Shown piece by piece: positions 1 through 8,423 of a DNA stretch of 14,621 nt; position 1 is the first letter of the stretch, and every line of letters begins with the position of its first letter. This DNA comes from Sulfurimonas sp. (lineage in GTDB: Bacteria; Campylobacterota; Campylobacteria; Campylobacterales; Sulfurimonadaceae): positions 1-14,621 of the forward strand of contig JAMOSE010000060.1 of NCBI GenBank assembly GCA_027063215.1, read 5' to 3'. Position numbers and translations under genes: made by a program. The notes beneath the pieces were generated by a model. That model saw nothing but the letters and a program-made list of their open reading frames with translations, did not search any database and was not told the DNA's origin.

Positions 1-305
1 TGTTTGTCACAGATAAACATAAATTTAAAATGATTCCACCAGAGATTATCTTTAATGATCAACTTGGAAAATTTGTCTATATAGTTGACAGTAACTCCAC
101 GCTAAAAAGAGCTGACATTACTACAGGGTATGCAACACGCTACTATGTAAGTGTGAAAAAAGGGCTCAAAGATGGAGACAAAGTTGTTATCTCTGCACTA
201 ATAAAGCTCAAACCAGACAGCAAAGTTGAAGCAATTGATGCTACAAAAGAGGCAGGTATTGATGCTATTTTAGAAAAAAACGATTTAATTGTAAAAAAGA
301 GATAA
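1..305 (+). CDS. RND efflux periplasmic adaptor subunit (HlyD/AcrA family), C-terminal part
   Basis: The reading frame is open from the left edge (first full codon at position 3) to a TAA at 303-305, giving the last 101 residues of a larger protein. The sequence reads as the membrane-proximal beta-domain of an RND adaptor: a PPEIIFND start, then FVYIVDSNSTLKRADI, then GLKDGDKVVISALIKLKPDSKVEA, which follows the usual 'V.vgl.dGd.VV..gl.kL..G..V' pattern near the end of AcrA/MexA/CmeA-type proteins. Such adaptors are periplasmic and link the inner-membrane pump to the outer-membrane channel. The pump gene starts 3 nt after the stop, so the assignment is supported by both sequence and context. 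The N-terminus (signal/lipid anchor, hairpin and lipoyl domains) and the operon promoter lie outside the window. Confidence 0.88.
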   Translation, partial: FVTDKHKFKMIPPEIIFNDQLGKFVYIVDSNSTLKRADITTGYATRYYVSVKKGLKDGDKVVISALIKLKPDSKVEAIDATKEAGIDAILEKNDLIVKKR

Positions 306-308
306 GGG

Positions 309-3300
309 ATGTTTTCAGTAACTTTTATTAAACGCCCTATTTTAGCTATTGTTATCTCTTTAATAATTATTATTGCTGGTCTGGTATCACTGGGAGTTTT
401 ACCAATTTCAGAATATCCTGATGTTGCTCCTCCAACAGTCAAAGTAAGTGCCAACTATACAGGGGCAAATGCTCATGTTGTTGAAGATACTGTTACTCGG
501 GTGCTTGAAGAGAAACTTAACGGCATTAAAGGTGTGATGTATATGGATTCGTCATCAACATCAAATGGACGTGCCGATATTAATGTCTATTTTCAACCAG
601 GTTATGACATAGACATTGGAGCGGTTGATGTGCAAAATAAAGTTTCAACTGCAACAGCTTCTCTACCTCCTGAAGTTGTAGCACAAGGTGTTACTGTAAA
701 TAAACAGAGTCCTTCTATTGTCTGTCTTATTACTATCACTGGAGATGAACGTTATGACGCTGCTTTTTTATCTAACTTTGTCAATCTAAATATTCTTGAT
801 GAAATCAAACGTATTCCAGGTGTTGGTAAAGCGGAGAATATGGGTGAAAAAAAGTATGCTATTCGTGTTTGGCTCAATCCTGATAAAATCAAAGCCTTGC
901 ACCTCACACCTATGGATGTTGTTAATGCTATTAAAAGTCAAAACAAACAAGCTTCCATTGGTAAAATTGGCGGTATGCCCAGTTATGACAATCAAAAGCA
1001 GGAGTTTACACTTACAACAGAAGGACGACTCTCTGATGTAGAAGAGTTTAAAAACATTGTTCTTAAACATAAAAAAGATGGCTCATTACTCTACTTGAGT
1101 GATGTTTCACGAGTCATACTCGGCAGTGAGAGTTATGATTGGAATGCCATATCAGACAAACGTCCAGCAGGTCTTATTAGTGTCTATCAGCTAGGTGAGG
1201 CAAATGCTTTAGCTATTAGAGAGAAAGTACAAGAGACAATGGAACGACTTGAGCGTCGTTTTCCTGACGGTGTGCAATGGAGTATACCTTATGATACGAC
1301 CAATTATGTAAAAGTAGCTATTGATAATGTTGTAACAAATCTCTTTATGGCCATTGGACTTGTAATTCTCATCATTTTTATCTTTTTAGGTTCATGGAGA
1401 CCAACGGTCATTGCCTCTGTTGCCATTCCTGTATCACTTATTGGTACCTTTGCCATTATGTATCTTGCAAATGGATTTTCCATTAACTTTTTAACACTTT
1501 TTGGACTTATTTTAGCCATTGGGATTGTTGTTGATGATGTTATTTTGGTTGTTGAAAATGTTGAGGTTCTACTAAAAAAAGAACCGGATCTGACAGTACC
1601 ACAAGTTGTTAAAAAGTCAATGATAGAGCTCATAGGGCCTATTATCTCAACAACTTTGGTTTTGGTTGCGGTATTTGTTCCGGTCTCTATGCTTCCTGGC
1701 ATTACAGGTTCACTCTATCAACAATTTGCACTAACAATCTCTTTTGCCGTTATTATCTCCTCTTTTAATGCTCTGACACTCTCTCCTGCACTGAGTGCAA
1801 TCATTATAAAAAGAAGAAAAAAAGGTGAAGAGAAGTTTATATTTTTTCAAAAATTTGATGCCATTTTTGATTTTATTACAGAAAAATATACAACAACCAT
1901 CACTTTTTTTATCAAAGTACGCTACCTTATGCTTGCTCTTATCATAGGAGTCTTTTATCTTACCTACTATCTTTTTACCATCATTCCGACAGGATTTGTC
2001 CCTTCAGAAGATAAAGGAGTTTGTATTGTCTCTGTTGATTTAAAACCGGGAACTGCACTCTCTCAAACAGTAAAAGTCAGAAAAGAGGTAGAAAAACGCC
2101 TCTATACAATTCCAGAAATTCAAAATGTCGTTATTGTTGATGGCTTCAATATGGTTACTTCATCTTTTGGAAGCTCCTCTATTGGAATGTTTGTTTCCCT
2201 AAAAGATTGGAAAGAGAGACAAAAACCTGAGCAAAGTGTCGATGCTGTCATTCGTAAAATTCGAAAAGTAACAGCTGATATCAGTGATGCCAATATTGTT
2301 GCATTCAATCTTCCTGGTATTCCTGGAATTGGTTCTGTAGGTGGATTTGACTTTAGACTGCAAGATTATCTCTCTGGTGACTTAAGTAACTTTAAACATT
2401 ATGCAGATGCTCTCATTGCAGAAGCAAACAAAGACAAACGCATTTCACGTGCTTTTACAACATTTGCAATCAACTATCCTATGTATGACATTAAAATAAA
2501 TAGAAAAAAGGTTAATGCGCTTGGCGTGAGTATTTCTGACCTTTTTACAACGATGCAGATCTATCTTGGTTCTGTTTATGTCAATGATTTTACAAAATTT
2601 GGAAAGGTTTTTCGTGTTTTTGTACAGGCTGATAAAAATTACAGAAGTTCAAAAGTTGACATTAACAAACTTTTTGTAAAAAATGCTAATGGTAAAATGG
2701 TACCACTGAGTGCACTCCTTGAAATCAAAGAGATCATAGGACCACAAAATCTCTCTCACTACAATATGTACAGAAGTATTCAGATCAATGGAGCAGCAGC
2801 TCCGGGGTACTCCTCAGGAGATGCTATGAAAGCAATGGAAGAGATAGCAGCAAGAGTGCTGCCTTCTAACTATGGCTATGAGTGGTCAGGTATGAGTTAT
2901 CAAGAAAAATTAGCAGGAAATGCTCAAATCTATGTTGTTATTTTTGTAACACTTATTGTATTTTTGGTGCTTGCAGCACAATATGAGAGTTGGATTTTAC
3001 CACTTATGATTCTCTTCTCTGTACCGATGGTAATTGCCGGTGCAGTTGGAGGACTTCTTTGGATGGGAATACCACTAAATACCTTTGCGCAAGTCGGACT
3101 TGTCCTTCTTGTTGCTCTTGCTGCTAAGAATGCCATACTTATTGTTGAATTTGCAAAAGAGTTACGTGAGAGCGGTAAAAGTATTATAGAGTCTGCTATC
3201 AGTGCTGGAAAACTTCGTTTTCGTGCAATTATGATGACAATTTTATCCTTTTTGTTTGGTATTTTTCCACTTGCATTTGCAACAGGTGCCGGTGCTATCA

Positions 3301-3455
3301 CGCAACAATCAATTGGAATTGTTTTAATGTTTGGTATGGTTGCTGCAACTTTTATATCTACACTCATTGTGCCGGTTTTATATGTACTACTTGAGAGTAT
3401 GCGTGAGAAGTTTGTTAATGTTGAAGATGAGATAGCAAGAAGGGAGTCTCTTTAG
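309..3455 (+). CDS. RND multidrug efflux pump, inner-membrane permease (AcrB/MexB/CmeB-like, HAE1 family)
   Basis: This 1048-residue protein is a proton-driven drug/proton antiporter, and its length matches AcrB (1049). TM1 is at about residues 12-32. A large periplasmic loop follows to about 335, then TM2-6 from about 338, TM7 at about 539-556, the second periplasmic loop, and TM8-12 from about 873. The proton-relay residues are visible: the Asp pair D409-D410 in TM4 (GIVVDDVILVVENVE) and K940 in TM10 (ALAAKNAILIVEFAKE), the same number as the AcrB lysine. The Asp pair plus Lys and the drug-pump-like termini favour HAE1 over heavy-metal (CusA) pumps. The N-terminal segment MFSVTFIKRPILA is typical of the family. 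ATG follows the adaptor stop after 3 nt, and the purine-rich stretch AAGAGATAAGGG serves as ribosome binding site. The substrate cannot be read from the sequence. Confidence 0.96.
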   Translation: MFSVTFIKRPILAIVISLIIIIAGLVSLGVLPISEYPDVAPPTVKVSANYTGANAHVVEDTVTRVLEEKLNGIKGVMYMDSSSTSNGRADINVYFQPGYDIDIGAVDVQNKVSTATASLPPEVVAQGVTVNKQSPSIVCLITITGDERYDAAFLSNFVNLNILDEIKRIPGVGKAENMGEKKYAIRVWLNPDKIKALHLTPMDVVNAIKSQNKQASIGKIGGMPSYDNQKQEFTLTTEGRLSDVEEFKNIVLKHKKDGSLLYLSDVSRVILGSESYDWNAISDKRPAGLISVYQLGEANALAIREKVQETMERLERRFPDGVQWSIPYDTTNYVKVAIDNVVTNLFMAIGLVILIIFIFLGSWRPTVIASVAIPVSLIGTFAIMYLANGFSINFLTLFGLILAIGIVVDDVILVVENVEVLLKKEPDLTVPQVVKKSMIELIGPIISTTLVLVAVFVPVSMLPGITGSLYQQFALTISFAVIISSFNALTLSPALSAIIIKRRKKGEEKFIFFQKFDAIFDFITEKYTTTITFFIKVRYLMLALIIGVFYLTYYLFTIIPTGFVPSEDKGVCIVSVDLKPGTALSQTVKVRKEVEKRLYTIPEIQNVVIVDGFNMVTSSFGSSSIGMFVSLKDWKERQKPEQSVDAVIRKIRKVTADISDANIVAFNLPGIPGIGSVGGFDFRLQDYLSGDLSNFKHYADALIAEANKDKRISRAFTTFAINYPMYDIKINRKKVNALGVSISDLFTTMQIYLGSVYVNDFTKFGKVFRVFVQADKNYRSSKVDINKLFVKNANGKMVPLSALLEIKEIIGPQNLSHYNMYRSIQINGAAAPGYSSGDAMKAMEEIAARVLPSNYGYEWSGMSYQEKLAGNAQIYVVIFVTLIVFLVLAAQYESWILPLMILFSVPMVIAGAVGGLLWMGIPLNTFAQVGLVLLVALAAKNAILIVEFAKELRESGKSIIESAISAGKLRFRAIMMTILSFLFGIFPLAFATGAGAITQQSIGIVLMFGMVAATFISTLIVPVLYVLLESMREKFVNVEDEIARRESL

Positions 3456-4754
3456 ATGAAAACTATTATTTTAAAATATATGCCACTCTTGCTGTTGGCA
3501 GTGACACTACAGGCAAAAGATGTTTATAATGTTGATGAACTTATACAATATGCTTTAAAGAATGCTCCTGATCTGCAAATCACAATGAAAGAGTTTGAAG
3601 CATCTGCCAAAAAAAGCGATAAGGCCTTTGGATACTTTTTACCAAAAGTTGATCTGCATCTTGTAGGTGGAGAAGTTGCATCACGTGATATTCCTGCAAA
3701 TCCAGACACAATGGAACAAGACACGCTTCTTCTTGGGCAACTCTCTTTAAAACAACTCATTTATGACTTTGGAAAAAGCAGTGGAAATTATCAAAACTTG
3801 AAGTATATGCAAGACTCTTCAAATATGAATAATTTGCAGAGCATATCTGATAAAATTCGTGATGTTAAAAACGCCTATTACAATGTTTTACGCTCTATGG
3901 CACTTATCAATGTCGCAAAAGAGAACCTCAAACTCAATGAAGCGCAGCTCTATCGTGCAAAAAGATATTTTACAGCTGGGATAAGAACAAAAATAGACAT
4001 CTCGGATGCAAAAGTGAATGTTATCAATGCAAAAATCTACCTCAAGCAGGTAAATTACAGCCTAAAACTTGCATACAGCACGCTCGATAAAGTCATTGGT
4101 GTCAAAGAGATCAACTCACCCTATACTATTTTGGAACAAAATCTTCAAATGGATGCTGTATTTAATACCTTAGTACCTTTTAAAATGAACCTTACAGAAT
4201 CAGTCACATATGCCTACGAGCATAGATACAGTATAAGAAAACTCACATCAATGCTCAAAGCATCCCAACAAAATACAAGAGTTTCAAAATCACAATATTA
4301 TCCTTCACTCTATTTTAGTGCTGATTATACAAGACAAGAACTCAAAGATCTCAAAGCAGTTTTACCAAAAGAGAAGTGGCAAGCATCATTTAATCTTGAC
4401 TGGAATCTTTATGAAGGTGGATCAAGTAGAGCTGATATTGCAGAGAAGATCATTCAAGAGAGTATTTCACAAGCCAAGTTAGAAGTTTTAAAACTTCAAA
4501 TGAAAAAAGATGTTACAAAAGAGTATCTTAACCTCAATGAATCAAAAGATAGAGTAGAACTATCAGAAGCTCTTTTAAATGCCTCTAAAGAGAAGTTTAC
4601 GCAGGCACAAAAACGTTATGAGAATGGACTCTCAGACTACATTGAACTCCAACAGGCACGACAGAGTTATATTGATGCCAAATCCTCTTTAGTTATAGAT
4701 TACTATAACTATTATGATGCTTTAGCACGTATGTATAATGTCATAGGAATGTAG
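3456..4754 (+). CDS. TolC-family outer-membrane efflux channel
   Basis: This 432-residue outer-membrane factor completes the tripartite pump. Residues 1-20 (MKTIILKYMPLLLLAVTLQA) form a Sec signal peptide with a likely cut before Lys21-Asp. The mature part begins with the family start 'VDELIQYALKNAPDL'. It continues with two long helical, Asn/Gln/Lys-rich outer-membrane-efflux-protein repeats (about residues 25-215 and 245-430), which build the alpha-barrel and beta-barrel. The second repeat has the typical QYYPSLYFSADYT and NLDWNLYEGGSSRADI strands and closes with 'ARMYNVIGM'. The start codon immediately follows the pump stop (TAG-ATG, no gap), with AAGGGAG upstream inside the pump gene. Translation is therefore probably coupled and the three efflux subunits made together. 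The stop lies 1 nt from the stop of the convergent lyase gene. Confidence 0.93.
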   Translation: MKTIILKYMPLLLLAVTLQAKDVYNVDELIQYALKNAPDLQITMKEFEASAKKSDKAFGYFLPKVDLHLVGGEVASRDIPANPDTMEQDTLLLGQLSLKQLIYDFGKSSGNYQNLKYMQDSSNMNNLQSISDKIRDVKNAYYNVLRSMALINVAKENLKLNEAQLYRAKRYFTAGIRTKIDISDAKVNVINAKIYLKQVNYSLKLAYSTLDKVIGVKEINSPYTILEQNLQMDAVFNTLVPFKMNLTESVTYAYEHRYSIRKLTSMLKASQQNTRVSKSQYYPSLYFSADYTRQELKDLKAVLPKEKWQASFNLDWNLYEGGSSRADIAEKIIQESISQAKLEVLKLQMKKDVTKEYLNLNESKDRVELSEALLNASKEKFTQAQKRYENGLSDYIELQQARQSYIDAKSSLVIDYYNYYDALARMYNVIGM

Positions 4755-4755
4755 T

Positions 4756-5682
4756 TTACTTCGCTTCACTTTCTAGCAATTTAAGAGCCCCTTTATAGAT
4801 GGGCTCATCAATAAAACCATACTCTTCATCACTAAAACCGGTTATGCCCTCATCTCTATGCATCTCAAAAAGCTTAACGATCACTTTGGCTCTTTTGATC
4901 GCTTCTTCTTTATTAACAAAGTATTGATTGACAAGTTCTACCTGTTTTGGAGAGATGCACCCTTTTGCATCATACCCCATAGCGTGTTCAAGTTCAAGCC
5001 ATGCTTTAAAAGCATTAAGATCCTGATACTCTTGAAAGACAAAAGAGACCGGTTTTACATTCATAGCACGAGAAGTGACTAAAAAATGTGAGAGCATATA
5101 GTGCAGTGTAGGATTGTTTTTATCGATAAGACTCTGTGGCAGACCCATATCAGCAAAAAGATCTAAAATTCCAAGATAAAAAGTAGTCACACGCTTGTTA
5201 ACAGCCAAACAAGAAAGATTATGCCACCCTTGCGCAGTTTCAATAGAGAGATGTAACTCTATATTCTCATTGAGAAGATGTAAAATATTATGTACTTCTT
5301 TTTGATTTTTGATTTTTGGCACCCGAATAGCATCCGGCATAAACTGATTGAGATAGGTTATCTCCTCATATCCACCCTCATCCAATGCATTGACCCGAAC
5401 TACAAGTTTTTTCTTGCACTTACGCAGTCTGCTTAAAAATATAGCTGTAAGAACCAAAGCAAAAGGCTTATCCTCTTTTGATACACCATCTTCAAGATTC
5501 AGCATTATACAATCAGCTTCAAGAGACTCAATCTTCATAAGATGTTTTATATTATTTGCTGAAAGCATTAAAACAGATCGGAAATTATTTGCTTTATTTA
5601 TCTCTCTATAGAGAGGTTTTGCAAGTTTATCCAATCGACTTAGATCTCTTTGTTGATATGCTTCTATAAGTTCATTGAGCAT
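4756..5682 (-). CDS. CitE/HpcH-like CoA-ester lyase (HpcH/HpaI aldolase/citrate lyase family)
   Basis: The product resembles the beta-subunit of citrate lyase and malyl/citramalyl-CoA lyases, Mg2+-dependent TIM-barrel enzymes that cleave or form C-C bonds in acyl-CoA esters. From the start used here (308 aa), visible landmarks are RSVLML near residue 35, NLEDGV (E64-D65), VRVN (R96), SIETAQG with metal ligand E148, and GILDLFADMG with D174 and D178. The usual 'CIHPxQ' motif reads CISPKQ, with Ser244 in place of His. About 34 residues precede the usual family start. I chose the ATG at 5682 because AAAGG lies 6 nt upstream. An ATG 7 codons earlier (5703) lacks a ribosome binding site. The gene overlaps the 3' end of the cytochrome gene by 11 nt, so coupling is likely. 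The family call is firm, but the exact substrate is unknown. Confidence 0.85.
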   Translation of the reverse strand: MLNELIEAYQQRDLSRLDKLAKPLYREINKANNFRSVLMLSANNIKHLMKIESLEADCIMLNLEDGVSKEDKPFALVLTAIFLSRLRKCKKKLVVRVNALDEGGYEEITYLNQFMPDAIRVPKIKNQKEVHNILHLLNENIELHLSIETAQGWHNLSCLAVNKRVTTFYLGILDLFADMGLPQSLIDKNNPTLHYMLSHFLVTSRAMNVKPVSFVFQEYQDLNAFKAWLELEHAMGYDAKGCISPKQVELVNQYFVNKEEAIKRAKVIVKLFEMHRDEGITGFSDEEYGFIDEPIYKGALKLLESEAK

Positions 5683-6022
5683 TTTTAGCCTTTTTTTGAT
5701 CATTTCTATGCAGGTAAAAGTAAAGTGCTTCGACCTCCTTTGGTGTAAGGTAGTAACGAGGCATCCCTTTTATTCTTGAATTTAATGCTTTATAAAAAAC
5801 CGTATATTGAATATTATTTATTGCAGGTCCTACAAAACTTTTCTCTTTATTTTTATGTTTGTACTTTGCAATAAGTTTTCCTTCTCCCTGCTTTCCATGG
5901 CAAAGACCACAGGCAATTCCTCTTGGATTTTTGTAAAGCTGTTGTGCATATTCGCTTTTTGTAATAAAAGTACTCAGCGAAAAAAGAGTAAATGGAAAAA
6001 GTAACATAAATATAAATTTCAT
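5672..6022 (-). CDS. small periplasmic c-type cytochrome (monohaem, class I-like)
   Basis: This 116-residue protein has a hydrophobic N-terminus (residues 1-20, MKFIFMLLFPFTLFSLSTFI), consistent with a Sec signal or a membrane anchor. A single haem-attachment motif C38-G-L-C41-H42 follows, within IACGLCHGKQGEGK. Met87 in 'IKGMPRYYLTPKEVEALYFYL' is in the right place to be the sixth haem ligand, ahead of the C-terminal helix that ends class I cytochromes. It should act in periplasmic electron transfer, but the partner cannot be told. The start is ATG at 6020-6022 with a weak AGG about 7 nt upstream. The gene is divergent from folD across a 60-nt AT-rich spacer and overlaps the downstream lyase gene by 11 nt. 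The tail KKAKNAQ is lysine-rich. Confidence 0.85.
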   Translation of the reverse strand: MKFIFMLLFPFTLFSLSTFITKSEYAQQLYKNPRGIACGLCHGKQGEGKLIAKYKHKNKEKSFVGPAINNIQYTVFYKALNSRIKGMPRYYLTPKEVEALYFYLHRNDQKKAKNAQ

Positions 6023-6049
6023 TATTAGCCTAATATTATTTTAAAAAGG

Positions 6050-6055
6050 TATAAT
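6050..6055 (+). promoter_or_regulatory. probable -10 box of the folD operon promoter
   Basis: A perfect TATAAT lies in the 60-nt divergent spacer, 27 nt before the folD start. This predicts transcription starting near 6062 and a leader of about 20 nt carrying the TGAGG ribosome binding site (6073-6077). No good -35 box is visible, which fits Campylobacterota sigma-70 promoters, where the -10 dominates. The opposite strand of the same AT-rich spacer must hold the cytochrome promoter (ATTATA/TAAAAT-like candidates), so the two promoters probably overlap. Confidence 0.5.
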
Positions 6056-6082
6056 ATCAAAAATATTATTTATGAGGTTTAA

Positions 6083-6940
6083 ATGCAGATTCTTGACGGT
6101 AAAGCCCTTGCGCAGAAAATAGAAAAAAATGTTGCTTCACAGGTTGTTGATTTAAAAGCAGATACAGAAAGAACACCTGGATTGGCTGTTATTTTGGTTG
6201 GTCAGGATCCGGCAAGTGCAGCCTATGTAAAGATGAAGAAAAAAGCGTGTGATCGTGTTGGCTTTTACTCTGTTACACATGAGATGCCAGAAGATATCTC
6301 TCAAGAAGCAATTGAAAACACTATTACTATGATGAATCAAAATCCAAATATTGACGGTATTTTGGTGCAACTTCCCCTTCCTCCACAAATCGATACTACA
6401 AAAATTTTAGAACTTGTTGATCCGACTAAAGATGTAGATGGATTTCATCCATACAATGTTGGACGTTTAGTGACAAATCTCGATGGTTTTGTACCATGTA
6501 CACCGCTTGGGGTTATGGAACTTTTAGCAGAGTACAATATCGATGTAAAAGGGAAAAACTGTGTTGTTGTAGGTGCTTCAAATATTGTAGGTAAACCTAT
6601 GGCAGCCCTGCTTTTAAATGCAGATGCTACAGTAGAAATATGTCATATTTTTACAGATGATTTGAAAAAACACACGCAAGATGCAGATATCATCTTAGTG
6701 GGTGTCGGTGTTATCAATCTTATCAAAGAAGATATGGTTAAAGAGGATGCAATCATTATAGATATCGGAATAAATCGTGCAGATAACGGTAAACTTGTTG
6801 GTGATGTGGATTTTGAAAATGTAGCACCTAAATGCTCTTACATTACACCGGTTCCAGGTGGTGTTGGACCAATGACTATAGCAATGCTCTTAAGCAACAC
6901 TCTCAAAGCTGCAAAACTGAATATTCAAAAGAAAGCTTAA
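6083..6940 (+). CDS. folD: bifunctional methylenetetrahydrofolate dehydrogenase / methenyltetrahydrofolate cyclohydrolase
   Basis: FolD interconverts 5,10-methylene-, methenyl- and 10-formyl-tetrahydrofolate in the cytosol, linking one-carbon units to purine, fMet and methionine synthesis. The 285-residue length is standard. Visible family motifs are the catalytic YVxxK (Y48, K52), VQLPLP, the KDVDGFHP signature, PCTP, the nucleotide-binding VVGASNIVGKP and the C-terminal PVPGGVGPMTIAMLLSNT. The Ala in GASNIVGKP, where most bacteria have Arg, is what I know from Helicobacter and Campylobacter FolD, and supports the taxonomic guess. TGAGG lies 5 nt upstream of ATG and a TATAAT box precedes that, so this looks like the first gene of the long operon. 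Its TAA overlaps the lepB ATG by one base. Confidence 0.97.
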   Translation: MQILDGKALAQKIEKNVASQVVDLKADTERTPGLAVILVGQDPASAAYVKMKKKACDRVGFYSVTHEMPEDISQEAIENTITMMNQNPNIDGILVQLPLPPQIDTTKILELVDPTKDVDGFHPYNVGRLVTNLDGFVPCTPLGVMELLAEYNIDVKGKNCVVVGASNIVGKPMAALLLNADATVEICHIFTDDLKKHTQDADIILVGVGVINLIKEDMVKEDAIIIDIGINRADNGKLVGDVDFENVAPKCSYITPVPGGVGPMTIAMLLSNTLKAAKLNIQKKA

Positions 6941-7749
6941 TGAAGAGTTTTATACATAAAGCCTATAAATGGTCAAACTCATGGACAGGAACTATTGTTA
7001 TTGTCCTTTTTATCATATTTTTTGTTGCACAGGCTTTTAGAATTCCTAGTGGCAGTATGAAAGACTCACTTTTAATTGGCGATCATCTTTTTGCTAAAAA
7101 GTTTGCCTATGGTGTTCCCATGCCCTATATTCCATTTTTGGAGATTCCAGTTATTCCATGGAGTAAAGAGCTTAAAATCATAAATGGAGCAACTCCAAAA
7201 CGTGGAGATATTGTTATTTTTCGATATCCTGGAAATATCAAACAACATTTTGTAAAACGCTGTGTAGCGCTACCAGGAGATGAGCTTTTTGTATCAGAAA
7301 AAAATCTTTTTATTCACTATAAAGAGGGTGATGAATGGATTAAACAACATTACAAAGGGTATGAGATAGCTGTTTTTGGCGGAAAACTGTGGGTAAAAAA
7401 CCCTTATATGAAAAAACATCCCGGTATTCACCATGATCCTAAAATCATAGACAACGGAACATATCCGCTTCCTATTTTTTATATGAATCCAATTAAAATA
7501 GAAGAAGATCACTACTTTATGATGGGTGATAATCGGGATCACTCCAATGACAGCCGTTTTTGGGGAAGTGTTCCTTATGAAAATATAGAAGGGACACCAT
7601 GGTTTATCTATTTTTCCATTGATAAGGAGTGGAAAGTCAGATGGGATCGTATTGGAAAAACTCCAACAGATCTAGAAGAGGAGCCTTACTTAAAAAAGGC
7701 CATCCAAGAGAGAGAAAAAGAAGACAAAGAATATTATGGAATTACTTGA
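6940..7749 (+). CDS. lepB: signal peptidase I
   Basis: LepB removes signal peptides from Sec- and Tat-exported proteins at the outer face of the inner membrane. The start used is the ATG at 6940, sharing one base with the folD stop (TAATG). It gives 269 residues with a single N-terminal membrane anchor (about 15-33) immediately before the catalytic box. An upstream in-frame ATG at 6832 lies inside folD and would add 36 unrelated residues. The Ser/Lys dyad is visible: S39 in IPSGSMKDSL and K106 in HFVKRCVALPGD. Box E is GDNRDHSNDSRFWG (196-209). The sequence between K106 and box E is long and rich in aromatic and basic residues, as in other epsilon LepB. A charged tail of about 30 residues (EEEPYLKKAIQEREKEDKEY) ends the protein. 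It overlaps the next gene by 14 nt. Confidence 0.96.
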   Translation: MKSFIHKAYKWSNSWTGTIVIVLFIIFFVAQAFRIPSGSMKDSLLIGDHLFAKKFAYGVPMPYIPFLEIPVIPWSKELKIINGATPKRGDIVIFRYPGNIKQHFVKRCVALPGDELFVSEKNLFIHYKEGDEWIKQHYKGYEIAVFGGKLWVKNPYMKKHPGIHHDPKIIDNGTYPLPIFYMNPIKIEEDHYFMMGDNRDHSNDSRFWGSVPYENIEGTPWFIYFSIDKEWKVRWDRIGKTPTDLEEEPYLKKAIQEREKEDKEYYGIT

Positions 7750-8413
7750 TATATTAAAAATTGGTGCCGCTGTTTTAGCACTTGCGATCGCTATTATCGG
7801 TCATGAAATTATGCATGGTTGGGTTGCACATATGTATGGTGACGATACGGCTAAAAATGCAGGAAGACTTACTATTAATCCACTTTCACATATAGATCTT
7901 GTTGGTACTATTATTGTACCGGCTATGCTCTACTTTTTACCACTTCTCTTGGGAACTGATGGAGGAATATTATTTGGTTGGGCGAAACCTGTTCCTATCA
8001 ATATGTTAAAAGTCATTCAGCGTGGAGGATACAATGCTGCCATGCAGGTAGACCTCGCCGGTATCGTTTACAACTTTACACTTGGAGCATTTGCAGCCAT
8101 TGGACTTACAGCACTAAGTGCTCCTACAACAGCTGATTCTTTGATATATGTTTTTTTCTATATCTTTTTGTATCAACTACTTATTATTAACATTGTACTT
8201 GGTGTATTTAACCTTTTACCTATTCCTCAATTCGATGGAGGCCACTTTTTAATGCATCTTGCACTAAAATATAAAATAAATTCTATTGCAGAATTTTATT
8301 ACAAAACAGAACGTTATGGTATGATTATAGCACTTGTCATTTTAATGACACCACTTAATCAGTATGTGCTTTTTATGCCTGTACAGTTTATCATTCAACA
8401 ATTATTATCATAA
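7736..8413 (+). CDS. compact site-2-protease-like membrane metallopeptidase (M50 family)
   Basis: This 225-residue, strongly hydrophobic protein belongs to the short M50 (S2P/YwhC-type) intramembrane zinc peptidases. The zinc-binding HExxH is in the first membrane segment (IIGHEIMHGW, H23-E24-H27). The third ligand is D167 in a later segment (FNLLPIPQFDGGHFL), matching the conserved N-x-x-P-x-P-x-x-D-G motif. Family features between them are NPLSHIDLVGTIIVP, the FGWAKPVPIN motif and the 'DLAGIVYNF' helix. There is no PDZ domain, unlike RseP. The gene starts inside the end of lepB in another frame, so translation is probably coupled. As I recall, H. pylori has the same pair of genes (HP0576-HP0575). 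The substrate is unknown. Cleavage of signal-peptide remnants or membrane regulators is a guess from the neighbourhood only. Confidence 0.88.
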   Translation: MELLDILKIGAAVLALAIAIIGHEIMHGWVAHMYGDDTAKNAGRLTINPLSHIDLVGTIIVPAMLYFLPLLLGTDGGILFGWAKPVPINMLKVIQRGGYNAAMQVDLAGIVYNFTLGAFAAIGLTALSAPTTADSLIYVFFYIFLYQLLIINIVLGVFNLLPIPQFDGGHFLMHLALKYKINSIAEFYYKTERYGMIIALVILMTPLNQYVLFMPVQFIIQQLLS

Positions 8414-8423
8414 AGGAGAAAAG

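Noticed and set aside
4785..4806. GAGCCC ... GGGCTC inverted repeat near the tail-to-tail junction of the TolC-like gene and the lyase, possible bidirectional terminator.
   Set aside because: It lies inside the lyase coding region, has a 10-nt loop and is not followed by a T-tract on either strand, so a terminator call is not supported.
6832..6939. N-terminal extension of signal peptidase I to an upstream in-frame ATG.
   Set aside because: The added 36 residues are folD read in another frame and do not look like LepB. The ATG at 6940 overlaps the folD stop in the usual operon manner.
8364..8423. Longer rpiB start inside the M50 gene.
   Set aside because: AAAGGAG directly precedes the ATG at 8424, and the family N-terminus (MKFYIGTDHAG) starts there.
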